Positions 10,144-19,977 of a stretch of DNA of 64,000 nucleotides are shown in pieces (positions within the stretch are counted from its first letter, which is position 1; each line of letters starts with the position of its first letter). The notes beneath the pieces are model-generated. The model saw only the letters and a list, made by a program, of their open reading frames with translations, did not search any database and was not told the origin of the DNA. Location of the stretch: assembly GCA_016893485.2 (NCBI GenBank), contig JAFEKX020000001.1, positions 868,001-932,000 of the forward strand. The letters are read 5' to 3'. Origin of the DNA: Streptomyces sp. P3 (GTDB lineage: Bacteria; Actinomycetota; Actinomycetes; Streptomycetales; Streptomycetaceae). Position numbers and translations under genes: made by a program.

Positions 10144-11898
10144 ATGACAGAGCCTCTCAAGGTGCGTGCCCCGCGCCGCCCGGCCGCCGACGACCGGTAC
10201 AAGTGGACCGCGCTGACGAACACGACCGCCGCGGTCTTCATGTCCGCGCTGGACGGTTCCATCGTGCTGATCGCCCTGCCGGCGATCTTCCGGGGCATCC
10301 ACCTGGACCCTCTCGCGCCGGGCAACATCGCCTACCTGCTGTGGATGATCATGGGCTACCGGCTGGTCCAGGCCGTCCTGGTGGTCACGGTGGGGCGCCT
10401 CGGCGACATGTACGGCCGGGTCCGGATCTACAACTCCGGGTTCGCGGTCTTCACCTTCGCCTCGATCCTGCTCTCCTTCGACCCCTTCGACGGCGGCCAC
10501 GGCGCGATGTGGCTGATCGCCTGGCGGCTGCTCCAGGCCGTCGGCGGCTCGATGCTGACCGCGAACTCCGCCGCGATCCTCACCGACGCCTTCCCCGAGG
10601 AACAGCGCGGCTTCGCCCTCGGCATCAACCAAGTCGCCACGCTGGGCGGCATGTTCATCGGTCTCGTCGCCGGTGGGCTGCTGTCGGCCTGGGACTGGCG
10701 GGCGGTGTTCTGGGTCAACGTGCCCGTCGGCGTCTTCTTCACGGTGTGGGCCTACCGCACCCTGCGCGAGACCGCCCGCCGCGACGGCGGCCGCATCGAC
10801 TGGTGGGGCAACATCACCTTCGCGGTCGGCCTCAGCGCCGCCCTGATCGCGGTCACGGCGGGCCTCCAGCCCTACGGCGGCCACACCATGGGCTGGACCA
10901 ACCCCTGGTCGACGTGCTGATCGCGGGCGGAGTGCTGCTCCTGGCGGCGTTCGTCGTCATCGAGAACCGCGCCTCCGCACCGATGATCCAGCTCAGCCTG
11001 TTCCGCCAACGGGCCTTCACCTTCGGCAACTTGGCAGGCCTGGCCATCTCGATCGGCCGGGGCGGCATGCAGTTCGTGCTGATCATCTGGCTGCAGGGCA
11101 TCTGGCTCCCGCTGCACGGCTACGACTACGGCGACACCCCGCTGTGGGCCGGCATCTTCATGCTGCCGCTGACCGCGGGCTTCCTCGCGGCGGGCCCGGT
11201 CTCCGGATATCTGTCGGACCGGCTAGGCTCGCGCGGTCTCGCCACCGGCGGCGCGGTGCTGTTCGGCGCGAGCTTCCTGGGCCTGATGTGCCTGCCGATC
11301 GACTTCAGTTACTGGGTCTTCGCGCTGCTGATCGCGCTCAACGGCATAGCCAGCGGGATGTTCGCCTCCCCAACTCCTCCTCGATCATGGGCAGTGTGCC
11401 CCCGCGGCTGCGCGGAGTCGCCTCCGGGATGCGCGCCACCTTCCAGAACTCCGGTACCGCCGTCTCCATCGGCGTCTTCTTCTCCCTGATGATCGCCGGA
11501 CTGGCCAGGACGCTCCCGGCCAGCCTCACCACCGGGCTCCAACAGCAGGGCGTACCGGCCCACTTGGCGTCCCAGGTCGCCGGACTGCCTCCGGTCTCGT
11601 CCTCTTCGCCGCACAGCTGGGTGTCAACCCGATCCAGCACCTGCTCCAGCCCAGCGGGGTCCTGACCCATCTGACGGCGGCGCAGCAACACACCCTCACC
11701 GGGAGCGAGTTCTTCCCGAGCCTCATATCCGGGCCGTTCCACTCGGGTCTGGTCGTCGTGTTCGCCTTCGGCGCCGGCCTCGCCTTCCTCGCCGCGACCG
11801 CGTCCATGCTGCGCGGCACCGGCACCCGCCCCGCGGCCAAGAAGCCGGAGCCGAACGCGGCCGTCACCGGCGACGCCCTCGCCCGGCCGGACAAGTAG
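10144..11898 (+). CDS. DHA2 (EmrB/QacA) family MFS drug exporter
   Basis: About 584-residue proton-driven multidrug exporter with 14 predicted helices. It has the DHA2 motif A region GRLGDMYGRVRIYNSG and motif C-like GMFIGLVAGGLLSAWDWRAVFWVNVPVGV. A long extracellular loop lies between the last two helices (about 11500-11700), as in EmrB/QacA proteins. Frame changes near 10905, 11372 and 11597 interrupt the protein without loss of content. It is second in a probable operon after the MarR gene and before an isochorismatase-like hydrolase. Substrate unknown. Confidence 0.88.
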
Positions 11899-11988
11899 CA
11901 CGCCGACGGCAGCGCCCGCCCGGCCCCGAGCAGGGCGACCGGCCGACGTCCAGGACATCCCAAGCCACCCCTAGGAGCACCAACTCCC

Positions 11989-12582
11989 ATGCCACTCACC
12001 ACCATCGACCCCACCGCCGCGCTCGTCGTGGTCGACCTCCAGAAGGGCATCGTCTCGGCCCTCGCCGACGACACCCCGGTCACCAGCGCCGTCCAGCAGG
12101 CGACCCACCTGGCCGCCGAGTTCCGGCGGCACGGTCTCCCGTGGTCCTGGTCAACGTCACCGGCCGCGCGCCGGGACGTACCGACAGCCCCGCCCGGGTA
12201 CGCATCGACACCGGCAAGTCCGCCAACACCACTGCCCCGCCCGCCGGTTGGGCCGACCTCATCGACGAACTCGACGTACAGCCGACCGACCACCTGATCA
12301 CCAAGCGGCGGCGCAGCGCGTTCCACGACACCGGACTCGACACGCTGCTGCGGGACTTGGGCGTCACGCAGGTTGTGGCTCACCGGCGTCGCGACCAGCT
12401 CGGGTGTCGAGTCGACGGCACGCTCGGCCGTCGACCACGGCTACCACGTCGTCCTGGCCACCGACGCCATGGGCGATCCCGATCCCGAGGCCCATCGCCA
12501 CAGCGTCGAGCGCATCTTCCCCAAGCTCGGCGAGACCGCGACCACCGGCGAGGTCGTCACCATGATGGAGGCGACCCGATGA
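11989..12582 (+). CDS. Isochorismatase-like (cysteine hydrolase fold) protein lacking the Cys
   Basis: About 197-residue alpha/beta hydrolase of the isochorismatase-like superfamily. Catalytic Asp is in LVVVDLQKG and Lys in LITKRRRSAF, but the usual nucleophile Cys position reads TGVATSSGVESTAR, with no Cys. Members of this type cannot be thiol amidohydrolases and may act as isochorismatase-like lyases or have another role. Frame changes lie near 12137 and 12372. The start is preceded by TAGGAGCACCAACTCCC. It overlaps the next gene by ATGA (12579-12582), indicating translational coupling. Confidence 0.78.
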
Positions 12583-13151
12583 GCCTGCTCGGCCGACTCC
12601 TGAAGAACCGCAGGGCAGGCGAGTCGCACATGGCGTGGAACCTGCCCAACCTCCAAGGCCCCGACCAACTCACCCTCACCAGCCAGGAGTTCGGCGACGG
12701 CGACACCCTGTCGCTGAAACACTGCGCGAAGCAGATCGGCGGCGACGACCTCTCCCCCGAGCTGGCCTGGTCCGCGCTGCCGCCCGGTACCGCCCAACTC
12801 CTCCTGGTCGTCGAGGACATCGACGTCCCCATGTCCAAGCCGGCCGTCCACTGCCTCGCCCTGATCGACCCGGCGACCGGGCATCTGGAGCCCGGCGCCC
12901 TGGCCGCACGGCAGCCCGGCCCGGGGGTGCGGATCCTCCGTTCCACCATCGGCCGGGGCTACCACGGCCCCGCACCCGTCAAGGGCCACGGCCCGCACCG
13001 CTACGTCTTCGAGCTGTTCGCCCTCGCGGCTCCCGTGGCCGACACCTCCGGCACCACCCCGGTGGACCGGGCACGCCCCCGCGCCTTCCTGCCCACCGTC
13101 ACCGCGCCGGTCCTCGGCCGCGGCCGGCTGACCGGGGTCTACGAACGCTGA
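12579..13151 (+). CDS. PEBP (YbhB/YbcL, RKIP-like) family protein
   Basis: 190-residue intact protein of the phosphatidylethanolamine-binding family. The ligand-pocket motif LLLVVEDIDVPMSKPAVHC and the second conserved segment GYHGPAPVKGHGPHRYVFELFAL are both present; the family normally has DPD in the first motif and this copy reads EDID. The ATG overlaps the upstream stop, so it is the last cistron of the MarR-exporter operon. It is convergent with the LacI gene, only 24 bases away, and I see no hairpin in that gap. Cellular role of bacterial PEBP proteins is poorly defined. Confidence 0.82.
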   Translation: MSLLGRLLKNRRAGESHMAWNLPNLQGPDQLTLTSQEFGDGDTLSLKHCAKQIGGDDLSPELAWSALPPGTAQLLLVVEDIDVPMSKPAVHCLALIDPATGHLEPGALAARQPGPGVRILRSTIGRGYHGPAPVKGHGPHRYVFELFALAAPVADTSGTTPVDRARPRAFLPTVTAPVLGRGRLTGVYER

Positions 13152-13175
13152 TCCAGGACGCGGCGCACGTCCGTG

Positions 13176-14223
13176 TCAGTCGACGACCGGTACGGACGGC
13201 GCGTCGGGCGGCATGTTGAACGGTGTGACCACCTGGATCGCCGAGGGCAGCGACGGGCCGTCGTCGGGAAGGGCCTTGTGGGCGCGCATGATGATCTGGC
13301 AGGCGCGGCGCATATCCTGGCGCAGGTCGTGGTGGAGGACCGCGGACAGGCGGCGCTCGCGCAGCAGGCGGGTGTTGTCGTGGTCGAGGTCGTGAGCGAT
13401 GAACACCGCGCACTCCCGGCCGAGCGTGTCGAAGGCGTCGAGGGTGGCGACGTTGCCGCCGCCCGCGGAGTACACGGCGATGATGTCCTCGTCCCGCTTC
13501 AGCGCCTCCAGGACGAGTTCGTGCTGGGTGGCGTCCAGGCCGTCGCTGTCGGTGACCTCCACCAGGGAGCGCCGGGGTCGGCGAGCCGCATCGCGCTGCG
13601 GAACCCCATCTCGCGCTCCTCCTCGCCGCGAAAGGAGCCGCGGCTGATGGTGGTCAGCACATTGCCGGGCCGCCCGCCCAGCCACTGTCCGAGGAGGTAG
13701 GCGGCGGTGCCGCCGGCCGCGCGGTTGTCGATGCCGACGTAGGCCAGGCGGGCGCTGTGCGGCAGGTCGGTCACCAGGGTGACGACGGGGATGCCGGCCG
13801 CGACCATCCGGCCGACGGCGGCGGCGATCTCCGGTTCGTCGGGCGCCTTTGAGGATCACGCCCTGTGTGCCGCGCTTCGCGATCCGGTCCAGGGTCCCGA
13901 TGAGTTCGGCGGGCGGGCAGGTCTCCCGGAAGTGGAAACGTGAGCGCACCAACGCGGGGTGCAGGGACGGCAGTTCGGCCTCCAGGGCGTCCCGTACGGC
14001 GGTGGAGAACCGCTCCGGCGTCTGCATCACGATGTCGATCATGAAGGTGCGGCCGCCCAGCCGGACCTGGCTCTGCTGTCGGTCCAGGTCCTTGATGGCT
14101 TCCTGGACCTCCCCTGATGGTGCTCTCCGTGACGTTGCCCCGCTGATTGAGGACGCGGTCGACCGTGGCCGTGCTCAGTCCGGCCTGCCGGGCGATTTCC
14201 CTGATCGGGTATCGATGTCGCAT
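13176..14223 (-). CDS. LacI-family transcriptional regulator
   Basis: About 348-residue regulator with an N-terminal HTH (IREIARQAGLSTATVDRVLNQRG) and a type-1 periplasmic-binding-like sensor (FMIDIVMQTPERFSTAVRDAL; YVGIDNRAAGGTAAYLLGQW; AVYSAGGGN). The ATG at 14223 places the HTH at residue 8, as usual. Frame changes near 14113, 13850 and 13570. The sensor resembles pentose/inositol-type binding proteins, fitting the neighbouring sugar-isomerase genes. It is divergent from the PhyH-type dioxygenase; the shared 107-base gap contains a 10-base motif repeated upstream of the gene at 16432, so this protein may control the whole block. Confidence 0.82.
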
Positions 14224-14247
14224 GAGTGATCCCCAGACCGATGATGC

Positions 14248-14257
14248 ACTTTTGATG
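14248..14257 (+). promoter_or_regulatory. Repeated motif ACTTTTGATG between lacI and PhyH genes
   Basis: The 10-mer ACTTTTGATG followed four bases later by CGG lies in the divergent promoter region. The same 10-mer, also followed by CGG, occurs on the minus strand at 16531-16540 upstream of the TIM-barrel gene. Candidate operator of the adjacent LacI protein; not a clean palindrome. Confidence 0.4.
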
Positions 14258-14330
14258 TAGCGGTAGCCATTGAATGATGGGTTTGGGTTATCAAGACTGG
14301 CAGAAACGCACTCACAGCGAAAGGACCCGG

Positions 14331-15508
14331 ATGTCTCCCATAACCGCAGGGACGCGGACTTGGTTGACCGAGGCGGACTGCGATCTCGACGCGTTCCGCT
14401 CACTCGTCGAGCAGAGCACCGACCCCGCCGATCATCCCCTGGCCGAGCGCGTCGAACAGAATGTCCCGCTCTACGACAGCAGTCGGCTGCGTGATCTCGC
14501 GGCCACCGCCGAGGGCCGCCGGGACGTGCAGAGCGAACTGGTGCGTGCCCTGCTCGACGGACCCGGCATCGTGGTCCTCAAGGGCGCCTTCCCGGACGAG
14601 GCGATCGTGGACCGGGCATCCGACGCCTTCCGCGCGTTGATCGAGGAGGAGCGCGCGAGCGGCGCGGCCCGCGGCGACCACTTCGCCAAGCCCGGCGCGA
14701 ACGACCGCGTGTGGAACGCCCTGGACAAGGTGGCCGTACGGGCGCCCGAGGCGTTCGCCGACTACTACGCCAACGACATCCTGGAGCTGATCTCGGAGGC
14801 CTGGCTGGGTCCGGCCTACCAGGTCACCTCGCAGGTCAACGTGGTCAACCCGGGCGGCGCGGCGCAGAGCGTGCACCGTGACTACCACCTCGGGTTCCTC
14901 TCGCAGGAGCAGGCGTTGGCCTATCCGGCGCACGTCCACCGGGCTCGCCCGTGCTGACCCTGCAGGGCGCGGTGGCCCACGTCGACATGCCCGTGGAGTC
15001 CGGCCCGACGCTCCATCTGCCGCACTCGCAGAAGTTCGAGCCCGGCTATCTCGCCTGGCGGCTCCCGCAGTTCGTCGAGTACTTCGAGACGCACCACGTA
15101 CAGCTGCCCCTGGAGAAGGGCGACGCGGTGTTCTTCAACCCGGCGCTCTTCCACGCCGCGGGCCACAACGTCTCGGCCGACATCAAGCGCATGGCCAACC
15201 TGCTCCAGATCTCCTCCGCCTTCGGACGCGCCATGGAGACGGTGGACCGCGAGGCGATGTCGAACGCCCTGTTCCCGGTGCTGCTCAAGCGCAAGGCCGA
15301 GGGCGTCACCGAGGACTGGCTGCGCCGTGTCATCGCCGCGACCGCCGAGGGCTACCCCTTCCCCACCAACCTCGACCTCGACCCGCCGGTCGAGGGTCTC
15401 GCCCCGCCCTCGCAGGCGGACACCCTCCGGCAGGCCGTCGCCGAGGAGTGGGCTCCCGAGCGGCTGCGCCAGGAACTGCAGGCCGCCGCCAAACGCCGCC
15501 AGAGCTGA
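14331..15508 (+). CDS. Phytanoyl-CoA dioxygenase (PhyH)-family Fe(II)/2OG oxygenase
   Basis: About 392-residue non-haem iron oxygenase. The iron triad is visible as HRD in SVHRDYHLGF and a distal His in FNPALFHAAGHNVS; an Arg for 2-oxoglutarate probably lies in the following helix. The start MSPITAG at 14331 is chosen because GAAAGGA lies five to six bases upstream; an ATG at 14274 is possible but has no binding site. One frame change near 14945. Divergent from LacI and convergent with a sugar-isomerase-type gene. Likely hydroxylates a polyol or sugar-derived compound in the same pathway; the substrate is inference only. Confidence 0.82.
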
Positions 15509-15536
15509 AAAGGACACATCACACTCATGCGACTGC

Positions 15537-15570
15537 GTGGCGGGAGCGACCGTGGTTTCGCTCCCGCCAC
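15537..15570. terminator. Bidirectional terminator hairpin
   Basis: Perfect 12-base stem, GTGGCGGGAGCG (15537-15548) with its complement at 15559-15570, 10-base loop. It sits between the convergent PhyH gene and the TIM-barrel gene and can end both transcripts. Confidence 0.8.
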
Positions 15571-15585
15571 CCCTGTGCTTATTTG

Positions 15586-16432
15586 TCAGTTCACCAGTGC
15601 CGCGGCACTCTGATATGCCGCCGCCGCGGCCTCGCGCACCGGCAGCGCGCGGTGCGTGTCGGAGAGGATCTCCACGCCCCAGGGGCCGCGGAAGCCGGCC
15701 GTCCGGAGCGCGGCGACTATCCCCGGCAGGTCGAACGAGCCCTCTCCGCACAGGAGTCGGCGGTGCACGGTGTCCTCGAAGAGGGTGCCGACGACGTCAC
15801 TGTGGGCGTCGTTGAGTTCCACGCCGACGATCCGTGACCCGGGTACGTCGGCGAGTTCGGTCGGCGGGGTGTGGGCGCGCTCGACGCCAGACGTCGATGA
15901 TGAGCCCGCCCGCCGGGTGACCGGCGGCCTCGACGAGCCGTAGCCCGTCGTGCACGGTTCTGAGGTTGGACCAGGGCAGGGGCTCGACGCCAAGGCGGGC
16001 GCCGACGCCGTCGGCCTGGGCGGCCAGTACGGCGAACTCCCTGGCCCAGACGTCGAGTTCCCAGGGTTCGTCCGCGACGTCGGGGCCGATCTTGAAGGTG
16101 CGGGCGCCGAGCGCCTCGATGGCTCTCAGCATGCCGGTCCGGACGGTGTCCGACGCGGCCCGCCGAGGTCCGTCGGCCCACCAGTCGGTGAGGAGTTCCA
16201 GTTCGACGTGGTCGATTCCGTTGTCCTCGAACAGGGACCGGATTCCGGCGATCCCGAACTCGCGCTCGGCCTCCACCAGGTCCGCGTACAGCAGCCCGAA
16301 GGCGGTGAATCCGGCCTCCCGCGCGGCTTCCACCCTCTCCCGCAGATTCAGCGGACTGCGCTGGTCCTCCTCGTCGGGAGCGGTGTCGCCCGCCGTGGTC
16401 CAACACGTGGCCAGAAATTGGTCAGCGGTCAT
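15586..16432 (-). CDS. Sugar phosphate isomerase/epimerase-type TIM-barrel protein
   Basis: About 281-residue xylose-isomerase-like TIM barrel (AP endonuclease 2 family). Metal-site carboxylates are expected in VELELLTDWW, LGVEPLPWSN, GLIIDVW and IVGVELNDAHSD, all at strand ends as in the family. One frame change near 15893. The ATG at 16432 is preceded by a purine-rich CCAGGAAACAGA. Transcribed toward the terminator at 15537, downstream of the inosose-dehydratase-like gene on the same strand (127-base gap). Isomerase, epimerase or dehydratase activity cannot be distinguished. Confidence 0.8.
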
Positions 16433-16530
16433 TTCTGTTTCCTGGATTCCTCATGTTCGGAAAGGAAGCGGCACCCGATCGCTCCGGCATTCTTGGATGG
16501 CCCCCGCACATCGGTCCATCCCTCCGAAGC

Positions 16531-16540
16531 CATCAAAAGT
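16531..16540 (-). promoter_or_regulatory. Repeated motif ACTTTTGATG upstream of TIM-barrel gene
   Basis: Second copy of the 10-mer found at 14248-14257, here on the minus strand about 100 bases before the start of the 15586-16432 gene, in a gap of 127 bases with relatively low GC. Candidate shared operator. Confidence 0.4.
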
Positions 16541-16559
16541 ACATCAGGCCCGCATAGGG

Positions 16560-17446
16560 CTACGCCACTCCGCGCAGCACCGAACGCAGGTGCTCGGCGC
16601 TGGCCCACACGTCCTCGACCGGGCCCTTCGCCGTGGGCTCCTCGGTGAGGATGGTGTCCTGCTCCAGGACGTACCAGCCGTCGTAGCCGCGCGCGCTGAG
16701 GTGGGTGACGATCGCCTCGACGTCCACGTCGCCCGCGCCCAGCGGGCGGTACATGCCCTTGCGGACGGCGTCGGTGTAGCTGAGCTTGCCGTCCTGGACC
16801 TTGGCGGCGAGGGAGGCGTCCACGTCCTTCATATGGGTGTGGGCGATGCGCTCGGGTGCCTGGCGGGTCAGCTCGGCGGGGTCGGTGCCGCCGATGAGGA
16901 GGTGGCCGGTGTCGAGACAGAGCGAGATCGCCGAGTGCTCCAGGACGCGGCGGACCTCGTCACCGTTCTCGATCATCGTGCCGACGTGCGGATGCAGGAC
17001 GGCGCGCACCCCGCGTTCGGCGGCCAGCGAGGCCAGCCGGTCGAGGTTGGAGAGCAGCAACTTCCAGCCGTCGGCGTCGAGTTCGGGGCGGGAGTCGTAG
17101 CCGTCCTGGCCGGTGACGGCGGACAGGACGAGCACCTCCGCCTTGGAGGCGTCGTAGCCCGCGAGGAGTTGTTCGGCCTCGGGGAGCGGGTCGTGTCCGG
17201 GGACGTGCAGCAGCAGCGGGGTGAACCCGCCGACGGCGTGCAGGTCGTGGTCGGCGAGCGTGCGGGCCATGGCGTCCGGCGCGCTGGGCAGGAAGCCCTC
17301 GGGGCCGAACTCGGTGGCGGCGAGGCCGACCTCGCGCATCTCGTTCAGGACCCGCTCGGGTGTCAACTGGTAGCCCCAGCCGGGCACTTCGCACACACCC
17401 CAGGAGATGGGGGCACCGGCGATCCTGTTCAGGGGGTGGTGGTCAT
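16560..17446 (-). CDS. Inosose dehydratase (IolE)-like TIM-barrel protein
   Basis: About 295-residue xylose-isomerase-like TIM barrel. The start reads MTTTPLNRIAGAPISWG once a missing C near 17434 (run of five) is allowed for; GAPISWGVCEVPGWG is the IolE-type N-terminal strand. Metal ligands are expected in EFGPEG, VLHPHVGTMIE, CLDTGHL and HTHMKD. ATG 17446 has AAAGG seven bases upstream and overlaps the TGA of the upstream dehydrogenase relic. Probably dehydrates or isomerises an inositol-like ketose; without other iol genes in view the exact substrate is open. Confidence 0.78.
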
Positions 17447-18294
17447 GCTGTGGCCTTTCTGAGGTTCCGGTCGGAGTCGGCGACCGCGGCCGGCGGCCGC
17501 CCGCGGGGGGACATCGGCGACACCGTGGGCGGCGTCGCCGAAGGTCAGGGTCATCGCCCGGCGCGTCATACCCATCAGGTGAGGGGTGAGAACCACGTCG
17601 GGGTGGTCGAACAACGGATGGTGGAGAGCGGGTTCGGGATCTAGCACGTCCAGTCCCACACCCGCCGGCCGGCCCGACTCGAGCGCCGCCAGGTCCGCGT
17701 CCGGGCCGAGCAGGCCGCCGCGCCCGCAGGTGACGAGGACGGCGGCCGGCTTGACGCGGGCGAGCAGCGGCTCGTCCGCGAGGTGCCGGGTCTCCTCGCC
17801 GAGCGGGGCGTACGGGGTCAACACGTCTCCGGCCGCGGCGAGTTCACGGAGATCGACGTCGGCGACGACGGCCGGGGACACCACGGTCCCGTCGCGCTCG
17901 CCGCCGGTCAGGATGCGGGCGCCGTCCGCCCCGGCCTGGGCGATGGCGCGCTCGGCGCGCTCCGCCTCGGCGGTCGTGACGAGGGAGACCATGGCGGTGG
18001 CCCCGGTGATGGTCTTGCCCGACTCGGGCCGATGGTCCACGCGATGTCCTCGGCCCGCTGGTCGGCGCGTTCCGGCGCGCGCAGCGGGATCGTCATGCGC
18101 GCGTGGGCGGGTGTCCGCCGCCAGAGGGCGGCGCCCCGCTCCGCCGCGACGAGTGCCCGCTCGACGTCCTCGGCACCGGCGACTCCGACCGTGCCGAGGG
18201 TGGAGCCGTCGAAGGGTGACGTGACGTCGCGGGTCCGTCGCTCCCCGGCCGCTGCCTGCCACCGGCTGCCGAAGAGTACTTCCGCAGGCGCCAT
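17443..18294 (-). pseudogene. Chimera: aldehyde dehydrogenase pieces fused to 2-hydroxyacid dehydrogenase C-terminus
   Basis: Three joined pieces. From ATG 18294 (GGAGGGAGAGGGCA upstream) comes an aldehyde dehydrogenase N-terminus (VTSPFDGSTLGTVGVAGAEDV, ESGKTITGA). It jumps near 18000 to a later ALDH segment (TTAEAERAERAIAQAGADGA, ILTGGERDGTVVSPAVVADV), skipping the NAD fold and the catalytic Glu and Cys. Near 17860 it jumps to the C-terminal half of a D-2-hydroxyacid dehydrogenase (VLVTCGRGGLLGPDADLAAL, GLDVLDPEPALHHPLFDHPDV, LTPHLMGMT). Small frame changes near 18027 and 17512. Ends at TGA overlapping the IolE-like ATG. Neither activity can survive; internal deletions or an assembly collapse made it. 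Confidence 0.7.
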
Positions 18295-18561
18295 TGCCCT
18301 CTCCCTCCAGAGCCGTCACGACCGAGGATCTACTGATCAGCCGACGGCGAGGCCGTTTACACAGGCGCAACGGTAGGTGTGGCGAAGGGCATTGTTGAAG
18401 GGGTGGAATCCATCATTATCCCGTCAATGGACCCATCTTTTTCCCTCATCCGTACGACCGCTGCGCTCGACCCGGGCGGACCGTGCCCGCTGCTGTAAAA
18501 CCGGCCCCTCCCACCTCCCCCGCCGACAACCGGAACCGCGATCGGTACTTGGGGCACTCCG
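18295..18561. other. Intergenic region, lower GC
   Basis: About 267 bases between the chimera start and the stop of the aminotransferase-V-type gene, both on the minus strand. It includes a stretch around 18395-18445 with several A/T runs and TTGACG on the minus strand, a possible promoter for the catabolic genes downstream. No convincing gene or palindrome seen. Confidence 0.4.
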
Positions 18562-19789
18562 TCAGCGGGACGCCTGCTTCAGGAACAGGGCGAGTCCCGT
18601 CAGGAGCCTGTCGACGTCGTCGGTGCCGGTGTAGGGCGCGAGCCCGACGCGCAGGCCGCCGGAGTCGCCCAGGCCCAGCCGCCGGGAGGCCTCGAGGGCG
18701 TAGAAGGTGCCGGACGGCGCGTGCACGTCGCGTTCCGCCAGGAAGCGGGAGGCGTCTTGCGTGGCGTGCTCACCGAAGGCCTCGTCGAAGGTCAGCAGCA
18801 CGGTGGGGGTGCGCTCGGCCGCCTTCGAGTGGACGGTGATCCCGTCGAGGTCGGCGAGCCCGAGGTCGATGAGCGCGCGCAGGGTCTCCTCGTGCCGGTG
18901 GAGCGCGGCGAGACTCGCGGCCAGGCGTTCACGGCGGCTGCCGGTGGCGTCCGCGTCCAGGCCGGCGAGGACGTCCACGGCGGTGCGCGTGCCGGCGAGC
19001 AACTCGTAGGGCAGCGTGCCGAGTTCGAAGCGCTCGGGCACCGCGTCGGAGGACGGGAGGAGCTTGTCCGGGCGCAGGGTGTCGAGGAGTTCGGGGCGGG
19101 CGGCGAGGACGCCGTGGTGCGGGCCCAGGAACTTGTACGGCGAGCAGACGAAGAAGTCCGCGCCGAGTGCGTCGATGTCGACCAGGGCGTGCGCGGTGTA
19201 GTGGACGCCGTCGACCCAGAACAGGGCCCCGGCCTCATGCGCCAGGCGGGACATCTCGCCGACCGCGGGACGCGTGCCGATCAGGTTGGAGGCGGCGGTG
19301 ACCGCGACCAGCCGGGTGCGGTCGGACAGGACGGCGCGGAGGTGGTCCGGGGTCAGTTCGCCGGTCGCGGGGTCGAAGTCCGCCCAGCGCACGGTGGTGC
19401 CGGCCCGCTCGGCCGCCTGCACCCAGGGTCGGATGTTGGCGTCGTGGTCGAGACGGGTGACGACGACCTCGTCCCCGGGCGCCCAACTCGCGGCGAGGGT
19501 ACGGGAGAAGTCGTAGGTGAGCTGGGTGGCGCTGCGGCCGAAGACGATCCCCGAGGACTGCGCCCCGAGGAGATCGGCCATGGCCGCGCGGGCCCCGGTG
19601 ACGATGGCGTCGGCGTTGCGCTCCCCCGCCGTCACCTGACCGCGGTTCGAGAGCGGATTCGCCAGTGCCTCGGTGATGGCCTCGATGACCGGCCGGGGCG
19701 TCTGGGTGCCGCCGGGCCCGTCGAAGTGGGCGGTGCCGCTGCTCAGGGCGGGGGAACAGGGCGCGCAGGGCGGTGATGTCGTACGTCAC
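18562..19789 (-). CDS. Cysteine desulfurase-like protein (aminotransferase class V, VC1184-type)
   Basis: About 408-residue PLP enzyme. N-terminus FDGPGGTQTPRPVIEAI and NPLSNRGQ are typical of the VC1184-type cysteine-desulfurase-like family. The PLP lysine is in FVCSPYKFLGPHHG and the ring-stacking region is VVVTRLDHDANIRPW. The GTG at 19789 has AGGAG eight bases upstream; an extra C in the run near 19755 breaks the frame after about a dozen codons. The C-terminal segment APSGTFYALEASRRLGL lacks the mobile cysteine loop of IscS, so true desulfurase activity is doubtful. Stands alone; neighbouring LuxR is on the same strand. Confidence 0.82.
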
Positions 19790-19875
19790 GGGGTGAGCTC
19801 CTGTCGATGCCGAGTGCGGGCCTCCGGGACCCGGGTGTCCACGACGATCATCGGCCATCGAGGGGGCCGGGGGCA

Positions 19876-19886
19876 GGGGGGGGGGG
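19876..19886 (+). repeat. Run of 11 G
   Basis: Longest homopolymer in the window, in the non-coding gap upstream of the minus-strand aminotransferase-V-type gene. Prone to slippage in replication and to miscounting in sequencing. Confidence 0.7.
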
Positions 19887-19935
19887 TCTCGGTGTCCCCG
19901 CGAGCCGTACATCGCCAAGTCCTCGGAGGACAGCT

Positions 19936-19977
19936 GCCCCTCACTTCGGCGCCCTCACTTCAGCGCCCCTCACTTCA
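19936..19977. repeat. Three short tandem repeats at the 3' end of the LuxR gene
   Basis: Units GCCCCTCACTTCG (19936-19948), GCGCCCTCACTTCA (19949-19962) and GCGCCCCTCACTTCA (19963-19977). The last copy contains the stop codon of the LuxR gene read on the minus strand; the other two lie just downstream of the stop, so the gene end has been duplicated. Confidence 0.7.

Noticed and set aside
9613..10884. A 423-codon minus-strand frame over the MarR and MFS genes
   Set aside because: Antisense mirror rich in Asp, Gly and His repeats; both plus-strand genes have clear families.
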